This document shows positions 50,016 to 59,319 of a DNA stretch of 64,000 nucleotides, piece by piece; within the stretch, counting starts at the first letter, position 1, and every line of letters begins with the position of its first letter. The notes below the pieces were generated by a model. It did no database searches. It was not told the DNA's origin and saw only the letters and a program-made list of their open reading frames with translations. A program made the translations under genes and the position numbers. This DNA comes from JADKCL01 sp046329055 (GTDB taxonomy: Bacteria > Bacteroidota > Bacteroidia > J057 > JADKCL01), in the NCBI GenBank assembly GCA_046329055.1, contig JAXLVK010000014.1, positions 15,308-79,307 on the forward strand, in the 5' to 3' direction.

Positions 50016-50750
50016 ATGCATCGCATCCTCCTCCTTTGTTTTCTGCTTGCAATGGGTGTCGTGAGCCACGCTCAGAGCAATGCCCGGCTGGGATTCCAGG
50101 TGGGAATGGGCAGCAGCTGGGACTACGGGATCGAGATGCCCAATGTGCCGGGCTACGCGCCCTACTCGAGTGCGCGGACGAGCGCATGGAGTTTCGATGC
50201 ATTTGTGGGAATCCCATTTGGGCGGCTCACGGTGTATCCGACCTTCATCTATTCGGTGCCCTACCGCAGCATCCTGATCGAAAACCTGAATGGCGACTAC
50301 ATCCCAGAGGGGTACTCCATCTCCCTGCCCTACTCCACGAACAATCCCGACGAGATCGACGGCCCGACCTACTACGACCTGAGTTCGCGGGCCATGATTT
50401 GGGAACAGAAGCTGGGGGCCATGGCGCTCTTCCATGTCGGGGGAGGCTTGGAATTCGGGACGGGCATCTTCCGGCGACAGAAGACGATCACCATCACCTC
50501 CCCGGTCCTGTACGATGCCTACTGGTACGAGAGCTCGACGGGAACCCAGACCGACAACTACAGCTACTACGACACCTATACCGATCATTTTGAATTCGAT
50601 GAGATCACGTTCAACAGCATCAGCGTCCCGCTGGTGATGCAGTGGCGGTATGAGAGCTCGTACCTCTACACGGGAACCTCGATCGTGCGCTGGGTGGGCG
50701 GAGGCGATGCGTACTGGAGCTTCCGGTTCACAACGGGCTTTCATTTCTGA
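50016..50750 (+). CDS. Outer-membrane beta-barrel protein
   Basis: 244 residues. Signal peptide MHRILLLCFLLAMGVVSHAQ from ATG 50016; the frame's earlier ATG adds 12 residues without signal features. The mature part alternates polar and hydrophobic residues with many aromatics (YGIEMPNVPGYAPYSSART, FGRLTVYPTFIYSVPY, YWSFRFTTGFHF) and ends in phenylalanine, the outer-membrane barrel signature. Function unknown. Downstream is a 660-base gap of repeats. Confidence 0.7.
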   Translation: MHRILLLCFLLAMGVVSHAQSNARLGFQVGMGSSWDYGIEMPNVPGYAPYSSARTSAWSFDAFVGIPFGRLTVYPTFIYSVPYRSILIENLNGDYIPEGYSISLPYSTNNPDEIDGPTYYDLSSRAMIWEQKLGAMALFHVGGGLEFGTGIFRRQKTITITSPVLYDAYWYESSTGTQTDNYSYYDTYTDHFEFDEITFNSISVPLVMQWRYESSYLYTGTSIVRWVGGGDAYWSFRFTTGFHF

Positions 50751-51412
50751 CTGGGCGGAACCGGGCGATTCATCGCATAGAATGTCGAGGAACCATCGGG
50801 GGAACATTGCCTTGAATGGCTTTTTACCATGCATCACCATTGGGCTATCCAGGGAGATGCCACGGAGATGGTGCGGAGATCATGCGGAGATGGTGCGGAG
50901 ATACTGTGCGACAAACCCTCCTATCGCGTTGTAATCCAATTGATTACCACAGACATCCTTGCAGCGATTTCGTGAGTTTTTGACACGAGATGTCAAGGAT
51001 TTAGGGGCGGCACAGGTGGGGTGGGCCATGCTAAAGGTGTGAGGATTTCGGGAAGAATGCAATGCGGAAGGCCAGGGCAATCGCTCCTAATTTCGCCCGG
51101 GATTGAGGCGACGGCCTCCAGCCGGACGCGGCCCCTGCCGCTGGCATACCCGCCCTGAGCTTGTCGAAGGGTTGCCAGCGTAAACCGAGATTCCGATTAA
51201 ATCTTCGAGATTCTGGAGTCCCTGCGCCAGAGGCTTGAGCAGGATAGCCCTGTGGCCGGGAGGCCACGGGCTCGAATGCGTTGCGGTTAAGAGCGATTGC
51301 CCTGCGAGGAAGGCCAAAAATCGGGCCTAGTGACTGAATGAATCGTTGATTGTCTCGGCGGTGGCTTGGGATGGGTTTGATTTGGGCCCGATCCCCTAAC
51401 TTCGCCATCCGA
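50751..51412. repeat. Repeat-rich intergenic region
   Basis: No gene seen in 662 bases. Includes short GCGGAGATGGT / GCGGAGATCAT tandem units (about 50861-50905), an inverted pair CTGGCATACCC / GGGTTGCCAG around a CCCTGAGCTTGTCGAAGGG element (about 51140-51179), and a CCCTGTGGCCGGGAGGCCACGGG hairpin near 51248-51270 related to one near 23440. The CTTGTCGAAGGG form is a frequent dispersed element in many genomes. Confidence 0.55.
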
Positions 51413-52297
51413 ATGGAAGCCCGGTCCCGTGCCTATCTGCAAATCCATACAGCCGTGCTCTTGTACGGCCTCACGGGCATATTGGGGGACCTCATCTCGA
51501 TTCCGAAGCCCACGCTGGTCTGGTGGCGGCTGATCCTGACGGTGCTGACCTTCCTGTTTTGGCCGGGAGTGGTGCGGGATGCGATGCGGCTGGAGCGCAA
51601 GGTGCTGCTACGGATGATGGGCATCGGGGTACTGGTCGCAATCCATTGGGTGACATTTTTCGGGGCAATCGCCCTGACGAATGCCTCCGTCACGCTGGCG
51701 ATGCTGGCAAGCTCCCCCTTCTTCACTGCCTTGCTGGAGCCGATCATCACCGGCCGACGGTTCAAGGGGTACGAGTTGCTGCTCGGCCTCGTGGTGATTC
51801 CGGGCGTGGCCCTCGTGGTGGGAAGCACCGATTTTGAGATCCTGGGCATCATCGTCGCCTTGTTCTCGGCGGCCGTGGCTTGTGTGTTCAGCATCCTCAA
51901 CAAGGGACTGGTGGGCAAGCAGAATCCCATGACGATGACCCTCGTGGAGCTGGGTTCGGGCCTTCTGTTCCTCTCACTGCTCGCGCCGATTTACTATGGG
52001 ATGATGCCGGAGATGCCGTTTTTGCCCGTGAAATGGGACTGGGTCTATCTGGCGATCCTGGCATTTGGCTGCACCTCGTTTGCCTACGTGATCACGCTGC
52101 GCGCCCTGCAAGTGCTGCCGACCTTTACCATCAACCTCACCATCAATCTGGAGCCGATTTATACCATGATCATCGCCTATTTCATGCTGGACGACGCGAG
52201 CGAGCTGAATCTGGGCTTCTACGTCGGGGCGGCGGTGATCATCGTGTCGGTGTTCCTGCATCCGTTGCTGGCGCGGCGGTTTGATAGGGCTGTCTGA
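51413..52297 (+). CDS. EamA (DMT superfamily) transporter
   Basis: 294 residues, ten hydrophobic helices arranged as two EamA repeats of five. Typical stretches: AIHWVTFFGAIALTNASVTLAMLASSPFFTALLEPII at the end of repeat one and FGCTSFAYVITLRALQVLPTFTINLTINLEPIYTMIIAYFML in repeat two. Start MEARSRAYLQIHTAV at 51413 is preferred because the first helix follows directly. Inner-membrane export of small metabolites or amino acids is the family's usual role; the substrate cannot be told. Confidence 0.9.
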   Translation: MEARSRAYLQIHTAVLLYGLTGILGDLISIPKPTLVWWRLILTVLTFLFWPGVVRDAMRLERKVLLRMMGIGVLVAIHWVTFFGAIALTNASVTLAMLASSPFFTALLEPIITGRRFKGYELLLGLVVIPGVALVVGSTDFEILGIIVALFSAAVACVFSILNKGLVGKQNPMTMTLVELGSGLLFLSLLAPIYYGMMPEMPFLPVKWDWVYLAILAFGCTSFAYVITLRALQVLPTFTINLTINLEPIYTMIIAYFMLDDASELNLGFYVGAAVIIVSVFLHPLLARRFDRAV

Positions 52298-52460
52298 AGC
52301 AGAATTCACAGGATTCACTGAATTCACAGAATGCAGATGTCTGAATCAGAATTCTCGGAATTCGCAGAATATGTCTGAATCAGAATTGTCAGGATTCGCC
52401 GAATTTCAGAAGGCAGGAGCAGAATTCAGTGAGTTTCCATTGTGGGGACTTTTGCAGGAT
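52298..52460. repeat. Tandem GAATTC-type repeats
   Basis: Repeated CTGAATCAGAATT followed by CAGGATT or CGGAATT and CAGAAT units, with about five irregular copies (AGAATTCACAGGATTCACTGAATTCACAGAAT, GTCTGAATCAGAATTCTCGG). The order varies, so this is a decayed dispersed repeat and not an array with spacers. Confidence 0.6.
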
Positions 52461-52494
52461 GAGATGGGGAGGCGGCCTTATCGAGGCTCAGAGT

Positions 52495-52502
52495 TATATT
52501 TG
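52495..52502 (+). promoter_or_regulatory. -7 box directly before a start codon
   Basis: TATATTTG, exact match, ending four bases before the ATG at 52507. If used, transcription would start at or near the start codon, giving a leaderless message. Confidence 0.35.
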
Positions 52503-52506
52503 TGGC

Positions 52507-53445
52507 ATGACCCGTTTCCTTCGAATCGCTGCATTTGTTTTGGGGGTGGCGCTGCTGCTTCCTGCCTGCAAGGAATCCGCTGGCTCTTCCAAGAAGCGCC
52601 GGACCAAGTGGCTGCCCTACGTGGAGCAGGCTGCCTTGGATGAAAATGCCTTGCGTGCCCGCTTGCATGTGATGTCGCGGGAGGCGAAAACCAATGCGCC
52701 CTCGGACACGGGGATCGTCTGGTTTCCTTCGGAGACGATCCTCTACAATGCCTACGGGCAGCCGACGATGGCGCAGGAGTTTGACCAAACGGGCGCGATG
52801 GTCAAGGAGACCCGCAGCGATTACCAGGACAGCCTGCTGGTGCGTCAGGCGGTGAACGAAAAATCCGGCTACAGCTCCGCCATCCACACCACCTACAATG
52901 CCGCCAAACTCAAGGTCTCCGAGTTGCTGTTCCAGCGCGGGGACAGCATCATGCGCCGCGAGTACAAGGTGGACGACCTGGGCAATGAGTTGGAAGTGAG
53001 CCTGATCCGCTACCGCGACAGCAGCCGCTACAAGCTGGTCACGGAGCGCGACGACCTGGGCCGCCCCGTCAATGTCAAGGAAATGCAAGGCGAGAAGACG
53101 AACTGGACGGAGACCTACGAGATCAGCGATACCCTGTGGCGCATCCTCCGCAAGGAAACCTCGGGCAAGCTCCAGAGCGACTACGAAATGCGGTTCGACA
53201 AGGAGGGACGCATCACCCGCATGGTCAATCGGAACCCGGACGGCAAGGCGCGCATCCAGGTCGATTACACCTACGACGCCAAAGGGCATCCGCTCACGGA
53301 ATCCTACATTGGAGGGAATGGACAGCCCATGCAAACGATGGAATTCAGCTACGACGACAAGGGATTGATCACCGAGCGGCGGCTCATCGTGCCCAATCAG
53401 CCCTTTGTGCTGACGACGCGGTACACTTACATCTTCCGGAAATAA
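52507..53445 (+). CDS. Lipoprotein with YD/RHS-like repeats
   Basis: 312 residues from ATG 52507. Lipoprotein signal with Cys near residue 21 (LLLPACKES). The mature part has short tyrosine-rich beta repeats (NAYGQPTMAQEFDQTGAMVKETR, YDAKGHPLTESYIGGNGQPMQTMEFSYDDKGLITERR) like the YD repeats of RHS/WapA and MORN-type proteins. No toxin domain follows. Outer-membrane surface or periplasmic; role unknown. Confidence 0.7.
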   Translation: MTRFLRIAAFVLGVALLLPACKESAGSSKKRRTKWLPYVEQAALDENALRARLHVMSREAKTNAPSDTGIVWFPSETILYNAYGQPTMAQEFDQTGAMVKETRSDYQDSLLVRQAVNEKSGYSSAIHTTYNAAKLKVSELLFQRGDSIMRREYKVDDLGNELEVSLIRYRDSSRYKLVTERDDLGRPVNVKEMQGEKTNWTETYEISDTLWRILRKETSGKLQSDYEMRFDKEGRITRMVNRNPDGKARIQVDYTYDAKGHPLTESYIGGNGQPMQTMEFSYDDKGLITERRLIVPNQPFVLTTRYTYIFRK

Positions 53446-53448
53446 GGG

Positions 53449-54704
53449 TCAATCCCTGCAATTGATCTCGATCCAGACCTGCGCCTTCTCGGCGGTGGGT
53501 CCGGTGTCCACCTTGAGCACTTGGTGCCAATCCTTGCATGCGCCCTTGTAGTCGCCGAGCACGCGCTTGGCCTCGCCCCGGTTCAGGAAAGCCTCGGAGG
53601 CGGTTTTGTCAAGGGAAATGCAGCGGTCGTAAGCGGCGATGGCGTCCTTGTAACGGCGTTGCTTGAAGAAGATGCGGCCCATCAGCAGCCATCCTTCCGG
53701 CTCCTTGGGGGCGAGTTCGGTGGCCTTGAGGACTGCGGTCATGGCCTCGTCGTATTGCTCCAACTCGGCGTGAAGGAAGGCCTTGTTCCACCAACTCGTG
53801 GCAAACGTGGTGTCCGCAGCGATGGCACTGTCGAAATCGATCCGCGCGTCGTCCTTCAGTTCCAATGCCAGCAGGATGATGCCCCGGTTCAGGTGGGCGT
53901 CACGGTCTCCCGGACGCTTCTCGAGGACCATGGAATAGGCCTTCATTGCCTCGTAGGCATTGTTTTGGCGGACTTGGACATTGGCGAGGTTGAACCAAGC
54001 GTCGGGATCGTCGGCATCGAGGGCGAGGACGAGGTTGTAATCGGTCACGGCCTCTGGCAGATTGCCAAGGGAGGTCTGGGCGTTGCCACGGAGCATGAAA
54101 GCCTCCTTGTCGAGCGGGTTGGCATCGATGGCGCGGCTGTAATAGTCCACGGCCTGCCCTGCGCTGCCCGATGCGAAGAAGATGGCCCGGCCGTTTCCAA
54201 GCCATGGAGTAATTCTGGTCCAGGTTGATCGCCTCCAGGTAGTGCACGGCTTTTTCGACTTCTTGCCCAGTCCTCGTAGGCCAATCCCTTGTGGAAGACG
54301 AACTCGACATTGCTCGGGGTTTGCTTCAATGCCTTGTCGTACCACTTGATCGCGCCCTTGTAATCCTTTTGCTGCCAGCGGCATTGGCCCCCAGAAGTGG
54401 CCGTCGGGGTGATCTTTGCTGCTTGATGACGAGCTTCAGCTTTTCCTCGGCGGTGTAGCAGTTGGCCATGTAGTCACCGTCGAGGGCATCGTTGCTATAG
54501 AGGCGGACAACGCCCTGCAGGCTCACGCAGTGTGGTGAGGAGGGTGAGTGCGAAGATGAGGGTAGTGAGGGGCGCGGGTCGTGCTGATTGCAAACTTGCG
54601 AATGCGGGAGATGATGTCGTGGATACGCGTTCCAAGGTGCGCCTAGGGGCCGATTTTGGGCAAAATAGCAGGGCGACGTGAGATAGACGGGACATGGCCT
54701 TCAC
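53449..54704 (-). pseudogene. TPR protein broken by about five frameshifts
   Basis: A downstream ORF (53449 to about 54203) encodes clean TPR repeats (AIDANPLDKEAFMLRGNAQTSLGN, AWFNLANVQVRQNNAYEAM) and ends EINCRD. Upstream the same protein continues in other frames: ...GQAVDYYSRAI preceded by EVEKAVHYLEAINLDQNYSMAW (shift near 54203), by KQTPSNVEFVFHKGLAYEDW (shift near 54265), by WGQCRWQQKDYKGAIKWYDK (near 54388), by KDHPDGHFW (near 54415) and by CVSLQGVVRLYSNDALDGDYMANC, which joins a signal peptide LTTLIFALTLLTT (near 54536). The GTG start at 54704 sits close to the stop of the next gene upstream. Confidence 0.65.
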
Positions 54705-54713
54705 AGGGATCGC

Positions 54714-55577
54714 CTAGCGCGGCGGAACCCGCTTCTTGTGGATGAGATCGTACCAGAACCTGAGCGGTCCGATTCAAATTCCAGGACACCTTCTCGTTCC
54801 GGGAGGCAAAACATTTCACCTCTGGATCGAGTCACCTTGATGATGCCGTCAAACGTGGTTTCCCGATCAAAAACAACGGATCAGGCTTGCATGGGCTTCT
54901 TGCGAACTTTTGTACAGTCGGCCCAGAGCAGTCGTTCCAACCCTCCACGTTGAATGGCTCAATGCCTTTCCCCTCAATGCGTGCGCTCCAATGGGGCTTG
55001 GGCCAAAGGGTTGGATCGCCGTCATTGGGGTAAACAAATTCAATCTGCGGAAAATCTGCACGAGAGAAGGCCGTCGATCAACGTACTTCACGGCGATGAC
55101 CTCCCCGATGCGAATCTTGGGCAATCGGCGGTCCCCTTCCGCCTTGAATGAAAACGAACAATGGACTTTCTTCACCCCCTTGATCACTGTGCCGAATTCA
55201 ACAGCGATAGGTTGCTCACAAGGCTCGAATTTGGCCCCATAGCCATAAGCATTCCAGATGAATAGGCGCATGGAGTTGTCGTAGCTGCGTTCACAACTCC
55301 ATTTGCGGGAGGCGCACTTTCCGTAGCTGTTCAGGTGGGCGCAGAGCTGGCGTCCGGGACTTCACTGACATCCGGCTGATTCCTTGGTAAAAGCTGTTTC
55401 CGGCATCGCTGGGAAATCAATGGATTGAAGGTCGGTCCAGGTAGTGGTAATCTCCCGGATTTCGGCGTGGGTAAATGAAAATGGGAACAAGGCGATTGCG
55501 CAGGTGATCCGCACCGCTCGAAGCCATGAAGCTGGTTTGCTTACCCAAGAATGGATTGAGTGTCTCATTTGACTCAT
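54714..55577 (-). pseudogene. Secreted protein of unknown function, damaged
   Basis: Signal peptide region (RAVRITCAIALFPFSFTHA) from ATG 55577, then ...ETAFTKESAGCQ and an in-frame TGA (55362-55364), after which the same frame continues RQLCAHLNSYGKCAS and DNSMRLFIWNAYGYGAKFEPCEQ. A shift near 55035 leads to FPQIEFVYPNDGDPTLWPKPHWSA, EGKGIEPFNVEGWNDC, and another near 54880 to VVFDRETTFDGIIKVTRSRG. A last frame ends RFWYDLIHKKRVPPR with stop near 54714. The coding texture is clear in each frame, so either a decayed gene or poor sequence. No family recognised. Confidence 0.5.
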
Positions 55578-55692
55578 GCTCAGTTTGAAATTCGCTGATC
55601 TCCCTGAAAAATGCCATGTCTGAAAAGGCTCATCGACTTCAATTCCCAATAGAACCCTGAACAATCCCTATATTCGTGCGTTTTTTCTGGAA

Positions 55693-56781
55693 ATGAACGA
55701 GATGACGCGTGTAGAATCCCTGACCCAGGTCAGCCCGATGGGTGCCGAGAACGGCGAACAAAGCCATGTAATCATTGCGGGGCCGTGCAGTGCGGAGACG
55801 GAGGCACAGGTAATGGACACCGCCCGGCAGCTTGCCGATGCGGGGATCAGCTATTTCAGGGCTGGGGTGTGGAAGCCGAGGACGTCGCCGGACAGCTTCG
55901 AGGGTGTGGGCACAGAGGCGCTCGCATGGCTCAAGCGGGTGCAGACGGAGGTGGGCTTGCGGACGGCGGTCGAGGTGGCGAATGCGCGTCACGTGGAGGC
56001 GGTGCTGGAGGCGGGTGTGGACCTGCTCTGGATCGGCGCGCGCACCACGGTGAATCCGTTCACTGTGCAGGAGATCGCGGACGCGCTGCGCGGGGTGAAG
56101 GTGCCGGTGATGGTCAAGAACCCGGTCAATCCGGACCTCAAGCTCTGGAAGGGCGGCATCGAGCGGATCCTCCGCGCGGATGTGGGTCAGGTGATGGCCT
56201 GCCACAGGGGATTTGACGTGTATGGTAAGAGCCTGTTCCGGAATGAGCCGCTTTGGGAGATCCCGATTGAGCTCAAGCGCCTGCTGCCTGAGATTCCGAT
56301 CATTTGCGACCCGAGCCACATCACAGGCCGCCGCAAGTACATCCCTGAGATTGCCCGCAAGGCGTTGAACCTGGGCTACGAGGGTCTGATGATCGAGACG
56401 CATCCGAACCCGGACGAGGCTTGGAGCGACGCAGCGCAGCAACTCACCCCCACAGCCTTCAAGGAACTCCTCCGTCACCTGCAGTGGCGGCAACATACCA
56501 CGGACAATCCGAGCTACAAGGAGCAGGTTGCCATCCTCCGGGACGCCATCGACATCACGGACGCGGATCTGTTGCAGCTCATCGCGGACCGCATGGAGCT
56601 GAGCAAGCGCATCGGTTCGTTGAAGCAGGAAAACAACATCGCATTTTACCAGCACAACCGCTGGAACGCCATCGTGGAGCAGGTGCAGCAACACGCGAGC
56701 AAGCTCAACCTGGACCAGGAGTTCATCATGAAGCTGTTTTCATTGATCCACCTGGAGTCGATTGATATTCAGGGGGAGTGA
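55693..56781 (+). CDS. Bifunctional DAHP synthase / chorismate mutase
   Basis: 362 residues. N-terminal 3-deoxy-7-phosphoheptulonate synthase (about residues 20-265): IIAGPCSAETEAQ, YFRAGVWKPRTSPDSFEGVG, KNPVNPDLKLWKGG, CDPSHITGRR and MIETHPNPDEAWSDAAQQLTP are diagnostic. C-terminal chorismate mutase type II domain from about residue 275 (LRDAIDITDADLLQLIADRMELSKRIGSLKQENN). The fusion joins the first shikimate-pathway step with a step of Phe/Tyr synthesis and is common in Bacteroidota; it allows feedback by pathway end products. Confidence 0.93.
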   Translation: MNEMTRVESLTQVSPMGAENGEQSHVIIAGPCSAETEAQVMDTARQLADAGISYFRAGVWKPRTSPDSFEGVGTEALAWLKRVQTEVGLRTAVEVANARHVEAVLEAGVDLLWIGARTTVNPFTVQEIADALRGVKVPVMVKNPVNPDLKLWKGGIERILRADVGQVMACHRGFDVYGKSLFRNEPLWEIPIELKRLLPEIPIICDPSHITGRRKYIPEIARKALNLGYEGLMIETHPNPDEAWSDAAQQLTPTAFKELLRHLQWRQHTTDNPSYKEQVAILRDAIDITDADLLQLIADRMELSKRIGSLKQENNIAFYQHNRWNAIVEQVQQHASKLNLDQEFIMKLFSLIHLESIDIQGE

Positions 56782-56788
56782 GGGGGTT

Positions 56789-58351
56789 TCAGTTCACTTC
56801 TTCCACCAGAAAACTGCCCACATTTCGCATCGCCACATCGAATCCGATTCCGATCAGGATGACTTTCCGGCTTGTACCAAGGTATTGAGCGTGATAGGCC
56901 TTGGTCTTGATTTGGGCGAGGGCGGACTCAGCATCGCCCAGCTTGAATTCTACCACATACACATAGCCTTGTAGGCTGATGACGGCATCGATCCGACCCG
57001 TATGGGTGAGCACTTCCACCTGGATGTCATAGCCCAAGAGCCTCAGCACCAGGTAGAACATGGTATGGTAGTACTTTTCATAATTCTCCATTCCCAATGC
57101 CTCAGATGGCTGAATCGGATAGGCAATGCCCGCAAATAGCGACTTGAGGGAGTGAATGAAGCTGCTCACCTCCCCGACGCGCAGTTGACGTGCCATCTGA
57201 AAGACCAACGAATCTGTCATGCTCGCCGCCTTTTCGGAAAGTTCGGATAGTAGGTGGGCGGAAAAGGCATTGGCTACCTCCCGGTTGGGAAAGTCCAATG
57301 TCACCGTCTGTAGCGCCCTATCCCTGCTCTTGATAGTGAGGTAACCCGTCTGGAACAAGACCGCATGAATGTCAATGTCAGGGACATCGAAACGGTTGAG
57401 CGAGCGAAGCGACATGACACTGTTTTCCAAATCGAATGCTCCGTAGTGTTTGGAGCGGATGAGCTTCATGAGGAAGGTCGGTGTTCCCGTAGCAAACCAA
57501 TACTCCCCGAAGGCATTCTTGGAGAATAGGTTAAGGATGGAAAACGGATTGTAAACTGCATGAACTCCATCCCAGGAGTAGCCGTTGTACCATGCCTTCA
57601 TTTCGGCCAATACATCGGGATAGGTATCCGCCCAACTGGCCTTCAATGCTTCCAAATGGGCTGGGAAATACTGAAGGATTTCCTCGTGCGTATAGCCGAC
57701 CATTTGCGCGTAGCTCGCGTCGATGGAAATATCATTGAGGTGGTTCAGGTCCGAGAAGATGGAAACTTGGCTGAATTTGGTGACCCCGGTGAGCATGAGA
57801 AAGGCGATGTGTTGGTCATTTCCTTTCAGTACCGAGTACAAGTTTTTCAGGGATTGCCGATTCTGCTCCACCAAATTGGTGTCTTCGATATTGTCCACGA
57901 GAGGCTTGTCGTATTCATCGACAAGGATCGCGACCTTCCTTTCCTGCCCGAGCGATTGGATCAGTTCCAGGAATTTTCCGGGGTTGGCATGGTCGGAGAG
58001 TTCGATGCCGTGTTGCTCTGCGATATCTCCCAATGCAAGCGCAATGCCTTCCTCCAAGGTGGATGCACGCTTGGAAATCTGTGTGAAATCCAGGTGGATC
58101 ACGGGATGCGGGTCCCAGCAGATCTTGTCGTGGATCCACTGCCCCTTGAACAAGTCCTTGTTCCCAGCAAAAATGTGTTTGAGGGTAGTGATCATGAGCG
58201 ACTTCCCAAACCTGCGCGGTCTCGAGAAAAAGTAATAAGAGCCGCTGCTGATTAGTCTATGGTAGTATTCGGTCTTATCGACATATAAGTAGCCTTCCTC
58301 GATCAGTTTCGAAAAGTCTTGGATGCCGATAGGGAGCTTTTTCCGGGTCAT
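56789..58351 (-). CDS. AAA-ATPase-like / PD-(D/E)XK nuclease protein
   Basis: 520 residues from ATG 58351 (MTRKKLPIGIQDFSKLIEEGYLYVDKT), the usual family start. N-terminal AAA-ATPase-like part with a Walker-A-like FSRPRRFGKSLMITTL near residue 38 and acidic KVAILVDEYDKPL near 140 (PF09820 type), then a C-terminal DUF1703-type PD-(D/E)XK nuclease with GRIDAVISLQGYVYVVEFKLG (D...ExK) near 465-485. Multi-copy in many Bacteroidota and Firmicutes; proposed to act in defence or mobile-element biology, but unproven. Not tied to adjacent genes. Confidence 0.87.
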   Translation of the reverse strand: MTRKKLPIGIQDFSKLIEEGYLYVDKTEYYHRLISSGSYYFFSRPRRFGKSLMITTLKHIFAGNKDLFKGQWIHDKICWDPHPVIHLDFTQISKRASTLEEGIALALGDIAEQHGIELSDHANPGKFLELIQSLGQERKVAILVDEYDKPLVDNIEDTNLVEQNRQSLKNLYSVLKGNDQHIAFLMLTGVTKFSQVSIFSDLNHLNDISIDASYAQMVGYTHEEILQYFPAHLEALKASWADTYPDVLAEMKAWYNGYSWDGVHAVYNPFSILNLFSKNAFGEYWFATGTPTFLMKLIRSKHYGAFDLENSVMSLRSLNRFDVPDIDIHAVLFQTGYLTIKSRDRALQTVTLDFPNREVANAFSAHLLSELSEKAASMTDSLVFQMARQLRVGEVSSFIHSLKSLFAGIAYPIQPSEALGMENYEKYYHTMFYLVLRLLGYDIQVEVLTHTGRIDAVISLQGYVYVVEFKLGDAESALAQIKTKAYHAQYLGTSRKVILIGIGFDVAMRNVGSFLVEEVN

Positions 58352-58357
58352 TTGCCT

Positions 58358-58384
58358 CAAAGCTAGCGATTTCATCTGTCCCAA
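58358..58384 (-). promoter_or_regulatory. -7 box immediately before the AAA/nuclease start
   Basis: TAGCTTTG (58365-58358, minus) ends six bases before the ATG, with TTG at 58384-58382 as a weak -33 box. Suggests a very short or absent leader. Confidence 0.3.
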
Positions 58385-58413
58385 TGGACAGATTTGCGGA
58401 ATGCCATTCCCCC

Positions 58414-59289
58414 TCACTTCCCCGTCCCGCCCGTGATGGTCGCGTCAAGAACCCATCCGGCGTAGCCCATCTGCACCTTGGGGATGGGTTGGAAGACGAA
58501 GGGCGACTTGGGGGTGTCGAGCATGACGACGAAAGACCATTTCTCGCCGTTGATTTCACGGGATGCCGTGCGGTAGCCTCTCAAGCCAGGGGCGAGGTTG
58601 GCGACGACGTTGCCGACCATGTCGGGTTTGCCGTCGCCGTCGTAGTCCACGGGGGGTTCGTTGGTGACCTTGGGGGAGCTGCGGAGCTGTCCGCCAGCCT
58701 TCAGGACGATGGCGGTCATGGGGCCGAGTTGCGGGACATCGGTGGTGCTGACCATCTGCAATTGCCAGCCGATGGAAATGCTGTCACCGGCGAAGGAAAA
58801 GAAGTATTCGGAAACGGTGTGCAGGTAGCGCGGGGCTTGGGCATCGTCCCGGAGGATGAATTCCACGCCCTGCTTGCTGGGCTTGAGCGAATGGACGTAA
58901 CCGGGCGCGCTGAGCTTGATCGGAAACCGCATCCCAGTGTCGCAGCGCATGAAGTAGGTGTAGAATCCCTTCTTGGCCTTGGTCGCGCCAGAGTAGAAGG
59001 CGTCCACGTAGCGGTCGGCATTGATGTCAATGAAGTGCCAATCCTTGATCCAATTGGAGTTTTCTTCCTGGGAAATGAGCTCGCCGAGGCTGTCCTTGCG
59101 CAGGACATAAATCGCGAGGTCATTTTGCTGGAACTGCGGCGCCCGGACCTGCTGCTTGAACGCCGCCCAGTCAAACAAGCCCGCCACGATATGCGGCACA
59201 CTGTCCCGCTGGGCCATTGCAGAACCCATCCCCAAGAGCAGGCATGCTGCCCCGACCATCCATCTACGCCAAAGTCTTACCTGCCCCAT
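58414..59289 (-). CDS. Secreted hypothetical protein with calcium-type repeats
   Basis: 291 residues, signal peptide (WMVGAACLLLGMGSAMAQ). Two Asp-rich loops of the FG-GAP/VCBS kind are visible, FIDINADRYVDAFYSG near residue 87 and PVDYDGDGKPDMVGNV near 215, suggesting a calcium-stabilised beta-propeller-like fold. The rest is beta-rich. Function unknown. It ends about 60 bases before the AAA/nuclease start, and its own start is 30 bases after the WbqC gene. Confidence 0.65.
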   Translation of the reverse strand: MGQVRLWRRWMVGAACLLLGMGSAMAQRDSVPHIVAGLFDWAAFKQQVRAPQFQQNDLAIYVLRKDSLGELISQEENSNWIKDWHFIDINADRYVDAFYSGATKAKKGFYTYFMRCDTGMRFPIKLSAPGYVHSLKPSKQGVEFILRDDAQAPRYLHTVSEYFFSFAGDSISIGWQLQMVSTTDVPQLGPMTAIVLKAGGQLRSSPKVTNEPPVDYDGDGKPDMVGNVVANLAPGLRGYRTASREINGEKWSFVVMLDTPKSPFVFQPIPKVQMGYAGWVLDATITGGTGK

Positions 59290-59319
59290 CGCGAATTATT
59301 CATTATCAATGATTCATTG

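Noticed and set aside
52298..52460. Possible CRISPR or iteron array
   Set aside because: The units vary in order and length and look like decayed dispersed repeats.
56789..58351. A defence island around the AAA/nuclease and Rpn genes
   Set aside because: The two genes are 46 kb apart and their neighbours are ordinary housekeeping or secreted-protein genes.
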